Of a stretch of 64,000 bases of DNA, positions 8,562 to 16,852 are shown piece by piece. Source of the DNA: VBDM01 sp963699535. Its GTDB lineage: Bacteria > Pseudomonadota > Gammaproteobacteria > Burkholderiales > SG8-39. The translations under genes were made by a program, and so were the position numbers. The stretch lies in assembly GCA_963699535.1 (NCBI GenBank), contig CAVOUJ010000030.1, positions 93,848-157,847 of the forward strand, read 5' to 3'. How positions within the stretch are numbered: the first letter of the stretch is position 1; each line of letters begins with the position of its first letter. Below the pieces are notes generated by a model. That model saw only the letters and a list, made by a program, of their open reading frames with translations. It had not been told where the DNA came from and searched no databases.

Positions 8562-9082
8562 TCCGAACCGTCGCAGCCTTGTCGTTCTCCTGCGCGCTCG
8601 CCGGGTGCACCGCATTCTCTGCCCCGCGCCCGGGAACAGCAGGCTATGCTGCGGCTCAGGAATCCCGCCACGTGACGGAACTGATCGGCTACACTCAAAA
8701 GGTCGCCGCGCTGCGGGCCGACGAACAGCGACGCGAATTGAACGTTTCGAACCAGATGTTCTCCAAGGACCGGAATACTTACAGCCGGATGAGGCTCGCG
8801 CTGCTGCTGGCGCTGCCGGGAACGGCGTTCAACGACGATGCCCGCGCGGCGAGCCTGCTCGAGCCCCTCGCGGGAAACCCGGAGTCGGGTCCGATGCAGC
8901 AATTTGCGGGGCTGCTGCACTCCCATGTCAGCGAGCGTCTGCGCCGCTCCGCGCAACTGAAGGAGCAAACCGAGATGATGAAGGCGGCCGAGCGCAACGC
9001 CGCGCAACTGAAAGAGCAGCTGGACGCGATGCGGGCGATCGAGCGCAAGCTTCTGGAGCGAGAATTGGGACGACCGAGATGA
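8558..9082 (+). CDS. QseG-like outer membrane lipoprotein
   Basis: A 174-residue lipoprotein with signal peptide and lipobox (CALAGC, Cys at about 17). The rest is mostly helical, with a coiled-coil C-terminus rich in Lys/Glu/Gln/Ala (residues about 125-170). Primary sequence resemblance to QseG cannot be established by eye. The assignment rests on position: in enterobacteria the lipoprotein QseG is encoded between the kinase GlrK and the regulator GlrR and modulates the kinase. It overlaps both flanking genes by 4 bases, so the three are one translationally coupled operon. Confidence 0.78.
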   Translation: MIRTVAALSFSCALAGCTAFSAPRPGTAGYAAAQESRHVTELIGYTQKVAALRADEQRRELNVSNQMFSKDRNTYSRMRLALLLALPGTAFNDDARAASLLEPLAGNPESGPMQQFAGLLHSHVSERLRRSAQLKEQTEMMKAAERNAAQLKEQLDAMRAIERKLLERELGRPR

Positions 9083-10419
9083 GTGCGATTCTGCTCGTCG
9101 ATGACGACCCGGACATTCTGAAGCTGCTGTCGCTGCGTCTTGTCGCGGCAGGCCATGGGGTTCGGGCCGTAGACAGCGGCGAGAAGGCGCTCGCCGTGCT
9201 GGCTGCGTCTCGCCCGGAGCTTGTCATTACCGATCTCAAGATGGGCGGCATGGACGGGCTCGCGCTCTTCGACGAGATTCGCAAGCAGGCGCCAATGCTG
9301 CCCGTCATCATTCTCACCGCGCACGGCACCATCCCGGATGCAGTGGCCGCCACGCGGCGCGGGGTTTTCGGGTTCCAGACCAAGCCGTTCGACGGCAAGC
9401 TCCTGATCGAGCAGGTGGAGCAGGCGCTGCGACTTTCCGGCAACGGGAGCGGCACCGTCGATGAGGACTGGCGCAGCGAATTCGTGACGCAAAGCCCGAA
9501 GATGGAAGACGTCCTTCGCCAGGCGCGCCTGGTGGCGCAGTCGGATGCGAGCGTGTTCATCCAGGGCGCGAGCGGCACGGGGAAGGAGCTGCTGGCAAGG
9601 GCAATACATCGCGCCAGCCGCCGCTCGCAGCGGCCCTTCGTCGGCGTCAACTGCGCGGCAATCCCGGAAAACCTGCTCGAATCGGAACTATTCGGGCATC
9701 GCAAGGGTTCCTTCACCGGGGCGACCTACGATCACAAGGGGCTTGTCCCCGCCGCCGACGGCGGCACGCTTTTCCTGGATGAGATCGGCGATATGCCGCT
9801 CCCCCTGCAAGCGAAGCTGCTGCGCGTCTTGCAGGAACGGGAAGTACGTCCGGTCGGCGCCACCCAAGGGATCCCCGTGGACGTGCGGGTCATCTCCGCG
9901 ACGCACAGCAACCTCGACATCCAGATGAAAGCGGGGCGGTTCCGCGAGGATCTGTACTACCGGTTGAACGTCGTTTCGCTCTCGCTTCCTCCGCTCGTCG
10001 AGCGCCGGGAGGATATCGTCCTTCTCGCGACGCATTACCTGAAGGAGACCGCGGCACGCTACCGGAAGGACGTCCCGGCGTTTGCGCCTGAGGCGCTCGA
10101 GCTTCTCGTCAAGGCGCCCTGGCCCGGAAACGTGCGGCAACTCGTCAACGTCGTCGAGCAGGTCGTGGCGCTGTGCGCATCAGGCATCATTCCGGCCTCA
10201 CTCGTGCAGCAGGCGCTCAAAGAGGAGCCGGCCCCGCTCGCCTCGCTCGAGGAAGCGAGGGGCGCCTTCGAGCGCGAATACCTGGTTCGCATCCTGCGCA
10301 TGACGGGGGGTAACGTCACTCACGCGGCGAAGCTCGCGCAGCGAAACCGCACCGAGTTCTACAAACTGCTCGAGCGCCACCGGCTCGAGTCGAAGATGTT
10401 CAAGCCCGAGAAGGGCTGA
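9079..10419 (+). CDS. glrR: sigma54-dependent response regulator, GlrR/QseF type
   Basis: A 446-residue NtrC-family activator. The receiver domain (1-120) has the DDDP pocket, phospho-acceptor ITDLKMGG, TAHG and the FQTKPF lysine. The AAA+ domain (about 140-370) has Walker A GASGTGKE, the sigma54-contact loop as GSFTGA, Walker B GGTLFLDEIGD and an R-finger region. The C-terminal HTH (about 395-446) is GGNVTHAAKLAQRNRTEFYKLL. Start ATG 9079 overlaps the preceding stop; the frame is open upstream but is not coding there. Sites matching the known GlrR operator lie directly downstream. Confidence 0.94.
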   Translation: MSAILLVDDDPDILKLLSLRLVAAGHGVRAVDSGEKALAVLAASRPELVITDLKMGGMDGLALFDEIRKQAPMLPVIILTAHGTIPDAVAATRRGVFGFQTKPFDGKLLIEQVEQALRLSGNGSGTVDEDWRSEFVTQSPKMEDVLRQARLVAQSDASVFIQGASGTGKELLARAIHRASRRSQRPFVGVNCAAIPENLLESELFGHRKGSFTGATYDHKGLVPAADGGTLFLDEIGDMPLPLQAKLLRVLQEREVRPVGATQGIPVDVRVISATHSNLDIQMKAGRFREDLYYRLNVVSLSLPPLVERREDIVLLATHYLKETAARYRKDVPAFAPEALELLVKAPWPGNVRQLVNVVEQVVALCASGIIPASLVQQALKEEPAPLASLEEARGAFEREYLVRILRMTGGNVTHAAKLAQRNRTEFYKLLERHRLESKMFKPEKG

Positions 10420-10433
10420 TCCGCATTGCGTTG

Positions 10434-10457
10434 CGCTGTCGCTGCAGAGCGACAGCG
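10434..10457 (+). promoter_or_regulatory. putative GlrR operator 1 (perfect TGTC-N10-GACA)
   Basis: Perfect inverted repeat with 10-base arms CGCTGTCGCT / AGCGACAGCG around GCAG. It contains TGTC at 10437-10440 and GACA at 10451-10454 separated by exactly 10 bases, the consensus described for enterobacterial GlrR. It lies about 133 bases upstream of the sigma54 -24 element, a normal enhancer distance. It could also be read as a stem-loop after glrR, but no T-run follows. Confidence 0.75.
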
Positions 10458-10503
10458 AAATTCCCTTGTTCTTCAGCCTGCTCTCGCGCGGTGCGCCGAG
10501 ACC

Positions 10504-10521
10504 CGTCTCCGAGAGACGACA
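10504..10521 (+). promoter_or_regulatory. putative GlrR operator 2 (one mismatch)
   Basis: CGTC-N10-GACA, one base off the TGTC-N10-GACA consensus. It contains an internal inverted repeat CGTCTC/GAGACG. It lies 67 bases (about 6.4 helical turns) downstream of operator 1 and about 66 bases upstream of the -24 element. Confidence 0.6.
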
Positions 10522-10586
10522 CGCTGAGTGCTTTCATACTCCGAAATGTTCGAATAACTACTTGAGATAAATGGAAAGACCCATCC

Positions 10587-10601
10587 TGGCACGGGGCTTG
10601 C
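10587..10601 (+). promoter_or_regulatory. sigma54 (-24/-12) promoter
   Basis: TGGCACG-GGGC-TTGC matches the sigma54 consensus TGGCACG-N4-TTGC at every defined base, with the GG and GC dinucleotides at the canonical spacing. Predicted transcription start is near 10613, 27 bases upstream of ATG 10640. The promoter would drive the 10640-12567 genes. Confidence 0.88.
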
Positions 10602-10639
10602 GCCAGTGCTGTCGAAATTTCGGGCCGAATGGATTCGAG

Positions 10640-11125
10640 ATGGACAACCTAGTAGGAACGCGTGCAAGCCCTCTGATTGCAATTGCAGTGGTTTCAATCA
10701 TGGTTCTGGGCGTCATCGGCGTGGCGGCCGTGACCGGAGTGCTGCCGAGCGGAACGTCGCCCAAGCTGAGCGGCGCGGCGCGGACTGACGTGACGCGGAC
10801 GACTGATTCTGCCGTGCCGTTCCACGCGGTCACCTGTGCGCTGTGCGGGACCATCGAGGCGATTCGAACCGTGGAGGTTGTCGAAGAAGCTGGCGGCAGC
10901 ACCCTCGCGGACGTCGGGCGAGATGGCGGCGTGAGGATCCTGGAGAGTTCCGGGAGTTCAGCGTCCGGAAACGATATTGCCAAAGGCGCGAGGAAGCGGT
11001 ACGCCTACCGCGTTACCGTGCGCATGGATGACGGTTCCTACCGTACCGTCTCGCTGGTGGCCCCACCCGCGCTCGCCGTGGGCGACAAGGTCCGCGTGGT
11101 CGAAGGCAGGCTGGTGCGCGCCTGA
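10640..11125 (+). CDS. membrane-anchored envelope protein related to glycine-zipper 2TM lipoproteins
   Basis: A 161-residue protein with one N-terminal membrane helix (about residues 12-33, IAIAVVSIMVLGVIGVAAV). A Cys pair (CALCGTIEAIRTVEVV) follows, and the C-terminal beta segment reads YRVTVRMDDGSYRTVSL...VGDKVRVVEG. These two flanks are those of SlyB/glycine-zipper 2TM envelope proteins, but the Gly-rich zipper between them is missing and replaced by about 40 polar residues. An ATG at 10571 lies upstream of the sigma54 promoter and cannot be on its transcript, so ATG 10640 is chosen. First gene of the putative GlrR-controlled operon. Function unknown. Confidence 0.75.
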   Translation: MDNLVGTRASPLIAIAVVSIMVLGVIGVAAVTGVLPSGTSPKLSGAARTDVTRTTDSAVPFHAVTCALCGTIEAIRTVEVVEEAGGSTLADVGRDGGVRILESSGSSASGNDIAKGARKRYAYRVTVRMDDGSYRTVSLVAPPALAVGDKVRVVEGRLVRA

Positions 11126-11167
11126 AGTGTGGGGTATAAGAGAGCCTCCACACTACAGCGAGGAGAA

Positions 11168-11581
11168 ATGATCGTGACGCATCTCAACCGGAACACTGTG
11201 CGCATTCTTGTCGTCAGCATGTGCTTCCTGGGCGTGCCGGTCCCTGTCGCCCAGGCCGAGCTGGTCCCGACCGACAGGATCGACTTCGTGGATCGGACAC
11301 AGCCTGCGGCACGCGAGCGCTTGGCTTCGCTTTTCGACCGAGCCGACGTTCGTGCCGCGCTGGAGCGCCATGGCGTGAGCGCGGACGAAGCCAAGGCCCG
11401 TGTCGGCGCATTGAGCGAGGAGGAAGTCGAGCGCCTCGCCGCCCGCTTCGATTCGCTTCCCGCCGCGGGCAACGGATTCGAGAGCGTGATCTGGATCGCT
11501 TTTCTCGTCTTCGTGATTCTTCTCGTAACGGACATTCTGGGCTTCACCAAAGTCTATCCGTTTACCCGGCCGGCCAAGTGA
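11168..11581 (+). CDS. PA2779-family membrane protein
   Basis: A 137-residue protein with a cleavable-looking signal peptide (to about residue 25, VPVAQA). A helical polar domain follows (RERLASLFDRADVRAALERHGV), then a C-terminal membrane helix (VIWIAFLVFVILLVTDILGF). This is the organisation of the PA2779 family, whose role is unknown and which is typically encoded beside PA2778-type peptidases, as here. Start ATG 11168 is chosen for its GAGGAGA ribosome site; the frame is open from 11129. The last bases overlap the next gene as GTGA. Confidence 0.85.
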   Translation: MIVTHLNRNTVRILVVSMCFLGVPVPVAQAELVPTDRIDFVDRTQPAARERLASLFDRADVRAALERHGVSADEAKARVGALSEEEVERLAARFDSLPAAGNGFESVIWIAFLVFVILLVTDILGFTKVYPFTRPAK

Positions 11582-12567
11582 TCCTCCCCTCTCGACCGCG
11601 CCGGTGTATCGCCCGCCGCCTCACGGCGGCGGGCATCTTTCTTCTCGGCCTTGCAGGCTGCGCCACGCCTCAGCTGCAGGGCCTGATCGAGCGCGGTTCC
11701 CAAGGACTCCCGCAGCGCGCGGAGCTCGGAACTGTTCCGTTCCACGCACAGGAGGACTTCCAGTGCGGCCCGGCCGCGCTCGCGATGGCGTTCGGAGCCG
11801 TGGGCGAGGCGGTCGAGCCGGAGGCGCTCGCACCGCAGGTCTACCTTCCGGGCCGGCAGGGAAGTCTGCAGGTCGAGATGCTCGCCGCGACGCGTCGCAA
11901 CGGCCTGGTCGCGGTCGAGCTGAAGCCGAGCCTGTCCGACCTGCTGTCCGAAATCGCCGCCGGCAACCCCGTCATCGTGCTGCAGAACCTAGCGTTCGAT
12001 TGGTACCCGGTTTGGCACTACGCTGTCGCGATCGGCTATGACTTGAACGAGGGCAGCGTTACGCTGCGCTCGGGGCTAGAACGGCGGATTGAAATTCCCA
12101 TGGGCACCTTTGAGCGCACTTGGGCCCGGGGTGGCTACTGGGCAATGCTCGCGCTGCCTCCGGGCCGCATGCCGGCGAGCGTCTCCGAGGCCGACTACCT
12201 GAACGCCGTCGCAAGGCTCGAGCGGGCCGGCTCATCCGATGCGGCGCAGGCGGCCTACGGGAACGCCCTCAGGCACTGGCCGGGCAACTTGGTGGCGCTC
12301 GTCGGCATGGGGAATACCGCGTATCGACTCGGAGATTTCGAGGGCGCCGAGCAGGCCTTCCGCCGGGCGACGCTGGCCCATCCTCTTTCGGCTGCGGCGC
12401 ACAACAACCTCGCGCAGACCCTAATGGAGCTCGGTCGCGACGACGAGGCGCTGGCCGAGGCGCGCATCGCGGTCGGCCTCGGCGGGCCGCTCGAGGACGT
12501 CTCGGTCCGGACCCTGGATACTATCGCTACGCGCGCCGGGCGCGGCGCGCCGGAGTGGCATCAGTAG
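11578..12567 (+). CDS. PA2778-family lipoprotein: C39-like cysteine peptidase plus TPR repeats
   Basis: A 329-residue lipoprotein. GTG start 11578 overlaps the previous stop. The signal peptide ends in lipobox LLGLAGC (about residue 28). A peptidase C39-like domain (about 50-195) shows the catalytic Cys in FQCGPAALAMAF and His in PVWHYAVAIGYD. C-terminal TPR repeats (about 215-310) follow: AYGNALRHWPGNLVALVGMGNTAYRLGDFEGAEQAF and the next unit. C39 domains usually cleave double-Gly leaders, but this family is outer-membrane anchored rather than ABC-fused and its substrate is unknown. Last gene of the putative GlrR/sigma54 operon. Confidence 0.87.
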   Translation: MILPSRPRRCIARRLTAAGIFLLGLAGCATPQLQGLIERGSQGLPQRAELGTVPFHAQEDFQCGPAALAMAFGAVGEAVEPEALAPQVYLPGRQGSLQVEMLAATRRNGLVAVELKPSLSDLLSEIAAGNPVIVLQNLAFDWYPVWHYAVAIGYDLNEGSVTLRSGLERRIEIPMGTFERTWARGGYWAMLALPPGRMPASVSEADYLNAVARLERAGSSDAAQAAYGNALRHWPGNLVALVGMGNTAYRLGDFEGAEQAFRRATLAHPLSAAAHNNLAQTLMELGRDDEALAEARIAVGLGGPLEDVSVRTLDTIATRAGRGAPEWHQ

Positions 12568-12642
12568 TTCGGTAGTGGGCTGTTCCGCTTCCCGTGACGC
12601 ATGTCGCCGCGCAAGTCGCTCAAGCGAAACAGCCTCTCCCAA

Positions 12643-13437
12643 TCACACCGCGATCGGCGCCTTGATCGCGGGATAAGGGTCGTAGCCCTCGAGGGTGAAG
12701 TCCTCGTAGCGAAATCCGAAGATGTCCCGGACACCGGGATTGAGACGCATGCGCGGTAGGGCCCTCGGCGATCGCGACAGCTGCTCCTTCGCCTGCTCCA
12801 GGTGGTTGAGATAGAGGTGCGCGTCGCCCAGGGTGAGCACGAATTCCGCGGGCCTCAAGGCGCAGACTTGTGCAACCATCAAGGTCAGCAGCGCGTACGA
12901 GGCGATGTTGAACGGCACGCCGAGGAAGATATCCGCGCTCCTCTGGTACAACTGGCAGGACAGGCTCCCCTCGGCGACGTAGAACTGAAACAGGGCGTGG
13001 CAGGGCGGGAGCTTCATCTTGTCGATCTCCGAGGGATTCCACGCGGTGACGATGTGGCGGCGCGAATCGGGCCGCGTCTTGATCGAATTGACGACCTGCG
13101 CGATCTGGTCGATCGCGCTACCGTCGGGCGAGGGCCAGCTGCGCCATTGCGAGCCGTACACCGGCCCGAGCTCGCCGTTCACGTCCGCCCACTCGTCCCA
13201 GATCGTGACGCCGTGCTCCTGCAGCCAGCGCACGTTGGTGTCGCCCCGCAGGAACCACAGCAGCTCGTAGATGACGGATTTGAGGTGGACCTTCTTGGTC
13301 GTGAGCAGGGGAAAGCCGGCGGCGAGGTCGAATCGCATCTGCCAGCCGAAGGTGGCCAGGGTGCCGGTGCCGGTGCGGTCGGTCTTGCGGTGCCCGTGCT
13401 CGAGCACGTGGCGCATGAGATCGAGGTATTGCTTCAT
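12643..13437 (-). CDS. thyA: thymidylate synthase
   Basis: Converts dUMP and methylene-tetrahydrofolate to dTMP and dihydrofolate. 264 residues, the E. coli length. Motifs: active-site Cys in LPPCHALFQFYV, phosphate-binding RRHIVTAWNP, the QRSADIFLGVPFNIASYALL helix, and the AHLYLNH segment near the C-terminus. ATG 13437 (MKQYLDLMRHVL) is the family start; the frame is open 28 codons further upstream. Normally next to folA; here they are on the same strand but separated by the GlrKR region. Confidence 0.97.
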   Translation of the reverse strand: MKQYLDLMRHVLEHGHRKTDRTGTGTLATFGWQMRFDLAAGFPLLTTKKVHLKSVIYELLWFLRGDTNVRWLQEHGVTIWDEWADVNGELGPVYGSQWRSWPSPDGSAIDQIAQVVNSIKTRPDSRRHIVTAWNPSEIDKMKLPPCHALFQFYVAEGSLSCQLYQRSADIFLGVPFNIASYALLTLMVAQVCALRPAEFVLTLGDAHLYLNHLEQAKEQLSRSPRALPRMRLNPGVRDIFGFRYEDFTLEGYDPYPAIKAPIAV

Positions 13438-13462
13438 CGAGGCGCGGCCGGCGTGTTCGAAA

Positions 13463-13849
13463 TCATAGCGCGTTGTGAGGGCGAGCTGAACGTTTGCGCG
13501 GCGGAATCGCGCGCCAGGCAAGAATCACGGCTGTGGCGAAGACTGTATAGGCAATGGCGAAGACCCACTCGGGGAGGTTGTAGTAAAGGAGCCACGCGAG
13601 CCAGCGGCCAATGAAGCTGCGCTCCTCGCGCCCCGTTGCGCGCAGTGCGTCCTCCCACCAGGTGAGCGGGCAGGTGACCCCGAGCAGCGCCTCGGCCGCG
13701 ACGAATACGATCGCGGCGAGGTGCGCGATGCGGAAGGCACGGTTGCGCACCCAGTGCCAACTCCGCGCCCCGGCGAGGATCAGGGCAAAGCCGCCGACGA
13801 CGAACAGCACGAACAGAACGTGGAAAGCCAGGACGGCGTCGGCGAGCAT
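13463..13849 (-). CDS. DUF2784 family membrane protein
   Basis: A 128-residue protein with three to four predicted membrane helices (about residues 3-25, 42-60, 85-110). It has the conserved pattern LAFHVLFVLFVVGG, CPLTWWEDALR and NLPEWVFAIAYTVFA typical of DUF2784. No function is known for the family. It lies 25 bases upstream of thyA on the same strand and starts 14 bases after the rhodanese stop. Confidence 0.85.
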   Translation of the reverse strand: MLADAVLAFHVLFVLFVVGGFALILAGARSWHWVRNRAFRIAHLAAIVFVAAEALLGVTCPLTWWEDALRATGREERSFIGRWLAWLLYYNLPEWVFAIAYTVFATAVILAWRAIPPRKRSARPHNAL

Positions 13850-13863
13850 GCGCGAAAGAAACC

Positions 13864-14722
13864 TCAGCCCGTCCGAGGTTCTCCCGTTTCCACGGGCCGG
13901 GAAGGCGCTGCGCACCATTCGCTCCAGGAGCCCGGATATAGGCGTGCGCCGCGCAAGCCGGCGTATTCCATGGCGAGAAGGTTGTGGCAGGCGGACACGC
14001 CCGAGCCGCAGTAATTCACGACGCTCTCCGGACTCGTATCGCCCGAGCACGGCGCCGAATTCCTGCCGGAGCGTATCGGAATCCTTGAAGCGGCCGCTTG
14101 CGTCGAGGTTGTCGCGATAGAAGCGGTTCCGCGCTCCGGGAATGCGTCCTCCGACCGGATCAAGCGTTTCGTTTTGCCCGCGAAAGCGGTCGGGAGCGCG
14201 AGCATCGACGAGCAGCGTGCGCGCGTCGCCGAGATGGGCAAGCATATAGCGAGTACTTACCCAGGCCCTGCTCGGCTTCCCGGCAAACCGCGCCGGCTTC
14301 GGCTTCGGGATTTCGGCCGTCTGCGGCCGTCCCTCGGCGATCCACTCGGTCCAGCCGCCGTCGAGGACGGCGACGGGCAGGTGTCCGAGCCAGCGCAACA
14401 GCCACCACAGCCGCGCCGCGACCATTCCCCCTTGAGCGTCGTAGGCGATCACCTGTTTTCTCGAATCGACGCCGGCCCGTCCCAGCTTCTTGATGAGCTC
14501 ATCCGGTTTGGGGAGCGGGTGCCGGCCGTTCTTTCCGGTCATCGGCGCCGAGAGATCCTTGTCGAGGCCCAGAAACCGGGCGCCGGGGATGTGCGAGCTT
14601 GCGTAATCCGCGCGGCCGCGCGCAGGATCGGTGAGATCGTGCCGGCAATCGAACACCACCCAGCCGGGATCGGCAAGATGTTGGGCGAGGATATCGGTGC
14701 TGATGAGTGCGGTGAGGATCAT
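13864..14722 (-). CDS. sseA: thiosulfate/3-mercaptopyruvate sulfurtransferase (tandem rhodanese, one frameshift)
   Basis: Transfers sulfane sulfur from thiosulfate or mercaptopyruvate to an acceptor such as cyanide or thiols. The N-terminal rhodanese domain (from ATG 14722, VVFDCRHDLTDPARGRADYASSHIPGA) is inactive-type. The C-terminal domain carries the catalytic loop CGSGVSAC (expected length about 285 residues). The frame changes near 14030: the sequence up to LGRYES must be joined to SPESVVNYCGSG in another frame, consistent with one inserted base. Whether it prefers thiosulfate or mercaptopyruvate cannot be settled; the CGSG loop favours the mercaptopyruvate type. Confidence 0.9.
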
Positions 14723-14748
14723 GCGCCTATCGTAAGCTAGAATGGCCG

Positions 14749-15321
14749 GTGCTTGCGTATGTGTACAGCGTTTGCACGAAACTCCCCAGCGCCGCCGCTC
14801 GGCGGAGCACCCGCGCACTCGGGCACATCGCGATTGCGGGCTCGCTTTCCGCCTGCGTTCCGATGCACCACAGCATCGCACCTTACGACAAGGACTCGGT
14901 TGCAGCGCGTACCCTCGAAGAGCATGCCGCCGATGTATGCGCCGCGGTACGCGGACGAGGCGCGCTGCCGACCTATCGTTTCACGACTGACGGCTGCTCA
15001 TTCTGGCTGGACAACGGCTGGCTGCATTGCTGTATCGAGCACGACATCGATTACTGGTGTGGTGGCAGCGCGATTGATCGCTGCGCCTCGGACCGGCGCC
15101 TGAGGGCTTGCGCCGAAGCCGCGGGTCACGGGACGGTCGGCAGCGTCATGCATTTCGGCACGCGCCTGGGCGGACACCCTTGGGTTCCGCTCCCCTGGCG
15201 GTGGGGTTACGGCTGGGACTGGCCCTACGCGTACGATGACCCTGCAGGGCGGGTACTACTGCGTGGAAGCGATGAGGGTTGCGCCGGGCAACCCGACCCA
15301 TCAACGGATACTTCCCCTTGA
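14749..15321 (+). CDS. lipoprotein with phospholipase A2-like Cys/His/Asp motif, hypothetical
   Basis: Up to 190 residues. From GTG 14749 the N-terminus contains a hydrophobic stretch ending LSAC, a plausible lipobox, so the mature protein starts near residue 36. The middle has DGCSFWLDNGWLHCCIEHDIDYWCGG. This CC..HD..YWCGG pattern recalls the secreted phospholipase A2 active-site helix, and I have seen similar motifs in uncharacterised proteobacterial proteins. The C-terminus is Trp/Gly/Pro-rich (WVPLPWRWGYGWDWPYAYDD). The start is uncertain and no activity should be assumed. Divergent from the rhodanese gene with only 26 bases between. Confidence 0.65.
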   Translation: MLAYVYSVCTKLPSAAARRSTRALGHIAIAGSLSACVPMHHSIAPYDKDSVAARTLEEHAADVCAAVRGRGALPTYRFTTDGCSFWLDNGWLHCCIEHDIDYWCGGSAIDRCASDRRLRACAEAAGHGTVGSVMHFGTRLGGHPWVPLPWRWGYGWDWPYAYDDPAGRVLLRGSDEGCAGQPDPSTDTSP

Positions 15322-15336
15322 TCGGCTCAAGGGGCC

Positions 15337-16441
15337 CTAAACGTGCCCCGCCAGCCCTCGCCGCAGATACTCGTGGAAGTACATCATGCCGTCTTCCATC
15401 GGCGACTGGTACGGGCCGACTTCGTTCTCGCCGCGCTCATATAGCGCGCGGCGGCCGCGGTCCATGCGCTTGGCGATCTCGTCGTCCTCGATCGCGGTTT
15501 CCATGTAGGCGGCCTGTTCGGCTTCGATGAATTCACGCTCGAAGAGCACGATCTCTTCCGGGTAGTAGAACTCGACGACGTTGGTGGTGTGCGTGGGTGA
15601 GCGCGGCAGCAGGGTGCTGACCACGAGCACGTGCGGGTACCACTCGAGCATCACGTTCGGGTAGTACAGGAACCAGATGGCGCCGTGCTTCGGCTGCCTG
15701 CCGTCGAGGTAGCGCTTGAGGGCCTCGTGCCATTTCGCGTAGGCGGGCGTGCCGGGCTTGGCGAAGCCGTCCTTGACGCCCACTGTCTGCGAGGAGTACG
15801 TGTCGGCGATCTCCCATTTCAGGTCGTCGCAGGTGACGAAGTTGCCCAGGCCCGGGTGGTAGGGCACGACATGGTAGTCCTCGAGATACACCTCGATGAA
15901 GGTCTTCCAGTTCTGCTCGAACTCCATGACCTCGACGCGGTCGAGCATGTAGCCGGAGAAGTCGAACTGGTCGGCGCTCGCGAATCCCGCGAGATCGGCG
16001 GCGACATCGCGTTTTCCGGCGAACAGCATGCCGCGCCAGTTTTGCAGCTGCAGTCTTGCCGAGGTTGAGGCAGGGATTCTCGGGGAAGTGCGGCGCGCCG
16101 AGCAGCTTCCCCTTCATGTCGTAGGTCCAGCGGTGCAGGGGGCAGACGATGTTCTGCGCGTTGCCGCGTCCTTCGAGGAGGATCGCCTGCCGGTGGCGGC
16201 AGACGTTGGAAAGGAGCTCGATGCCGCCTGAGTTCCTCACCAGCACCTTGCCGTGGTCCATCCAGGCGAGGGAGTGATAGTCGCCCGGATTCGGCACCAT
16301 CAGCTCGTGCCCCACGTAGCCCGGGCTGTTGGAGAAAAGCAGCTCTTGCTCCAGTGCGAAGACTTGCGGATCGAAATACCAGGATACGGGAAGCTGTGAA
16401 GCGTTCGGCTTGAGCCTTCGCGAACTGGGCAGATCGGACAT
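15337..16441 (-). CDS. Rieske non-haem iron ring-hydroxylating oxygenase, alpha subunit (one frameshift)
   Basis: Oxygenase component that receives electrons from a reductase and hydroxylates an organic substrate. The N-terminal frame (start ATG 16441) holds the Rieske cluster ligands CRH...CPLH (about residues 82-102). The C-terminal frame holds the mononuclear iron site EDYHVVPYH. The frame changes near 16055, where LNLGKT must join LQLQNWRGMLFAGKRD; corrected length is about 368 residues. The substrate cannot be predicted; the family includes choline monooxygenase-like and aromatic oxygenases. No ferredoxin or reductase gene is nearby. Confidence 0.87.
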
Positions 16442-16609
16442 ACGGGTGGGCGGCCTCGTCGGGGTAGGAAAATAAAATGGGCGCGATTCTAGACCTTTTC
16501 AACCGGGGGCACCAGGATTTTTTCCCTCCCGGGTCATTGACCGTGCTCCCCCCGTAGGCTATTTTCTTTCCGAGAAGGCGCTCCGCGCGCGGCGGCGCGC
16601 ATCCCCGCC

Positions 16610-16852
16610 ATGTCCAAAGTCTCCAAGACCGAACCGCCTGAGAGCTTCGAAGCCGCGCTCGCCGAGCTGGAGAAGATCGTCGCCAGCATGGAGTCCGGGA
16701 AGCTCAGCTTGGAGCAGTCCCTGGGCGCTCACAAGCGGGGTCTCGAGCTGGCTCAGTACTGCCAGGGCGTGCTCGCCCGCGCCCAGCAGCAGGTCAAAGT
16801 GCTCGAAGAAAACACGCTGAAAAACCTTGCCGGTGCCGACGACGACAAGTGA
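16610..16852 (+). CDS. xseB: exodeoxyribonuclease VII small subunit
   Basis: 80-residue helical partner of XseA, which degrades single-stranded DNA. The family signature SFEAALAELEKIVASMESGKLSLEQSL and the central YCQGVLARAQQQVKVLEE are clear. First gene of the xseB-ispA-dxs cluster; the end overlaps ispA by about 20 bases. Confidence 0.96.
   Translation: MSKVSKTEPPESFEAALAELEKIVASMESGKLSLEQSLGAHKRGLELAQYCQGVLARAQQQVKVLEENTLKNLAGADDDK

Noticed and set aside
10571..10639. Upstream in-frame ATG at 10571 as start of the envelope protein
   Set aside because: It lies upstream of the sigma54 promoter elements and could not be on that transcript; the added residues are not signal-like.
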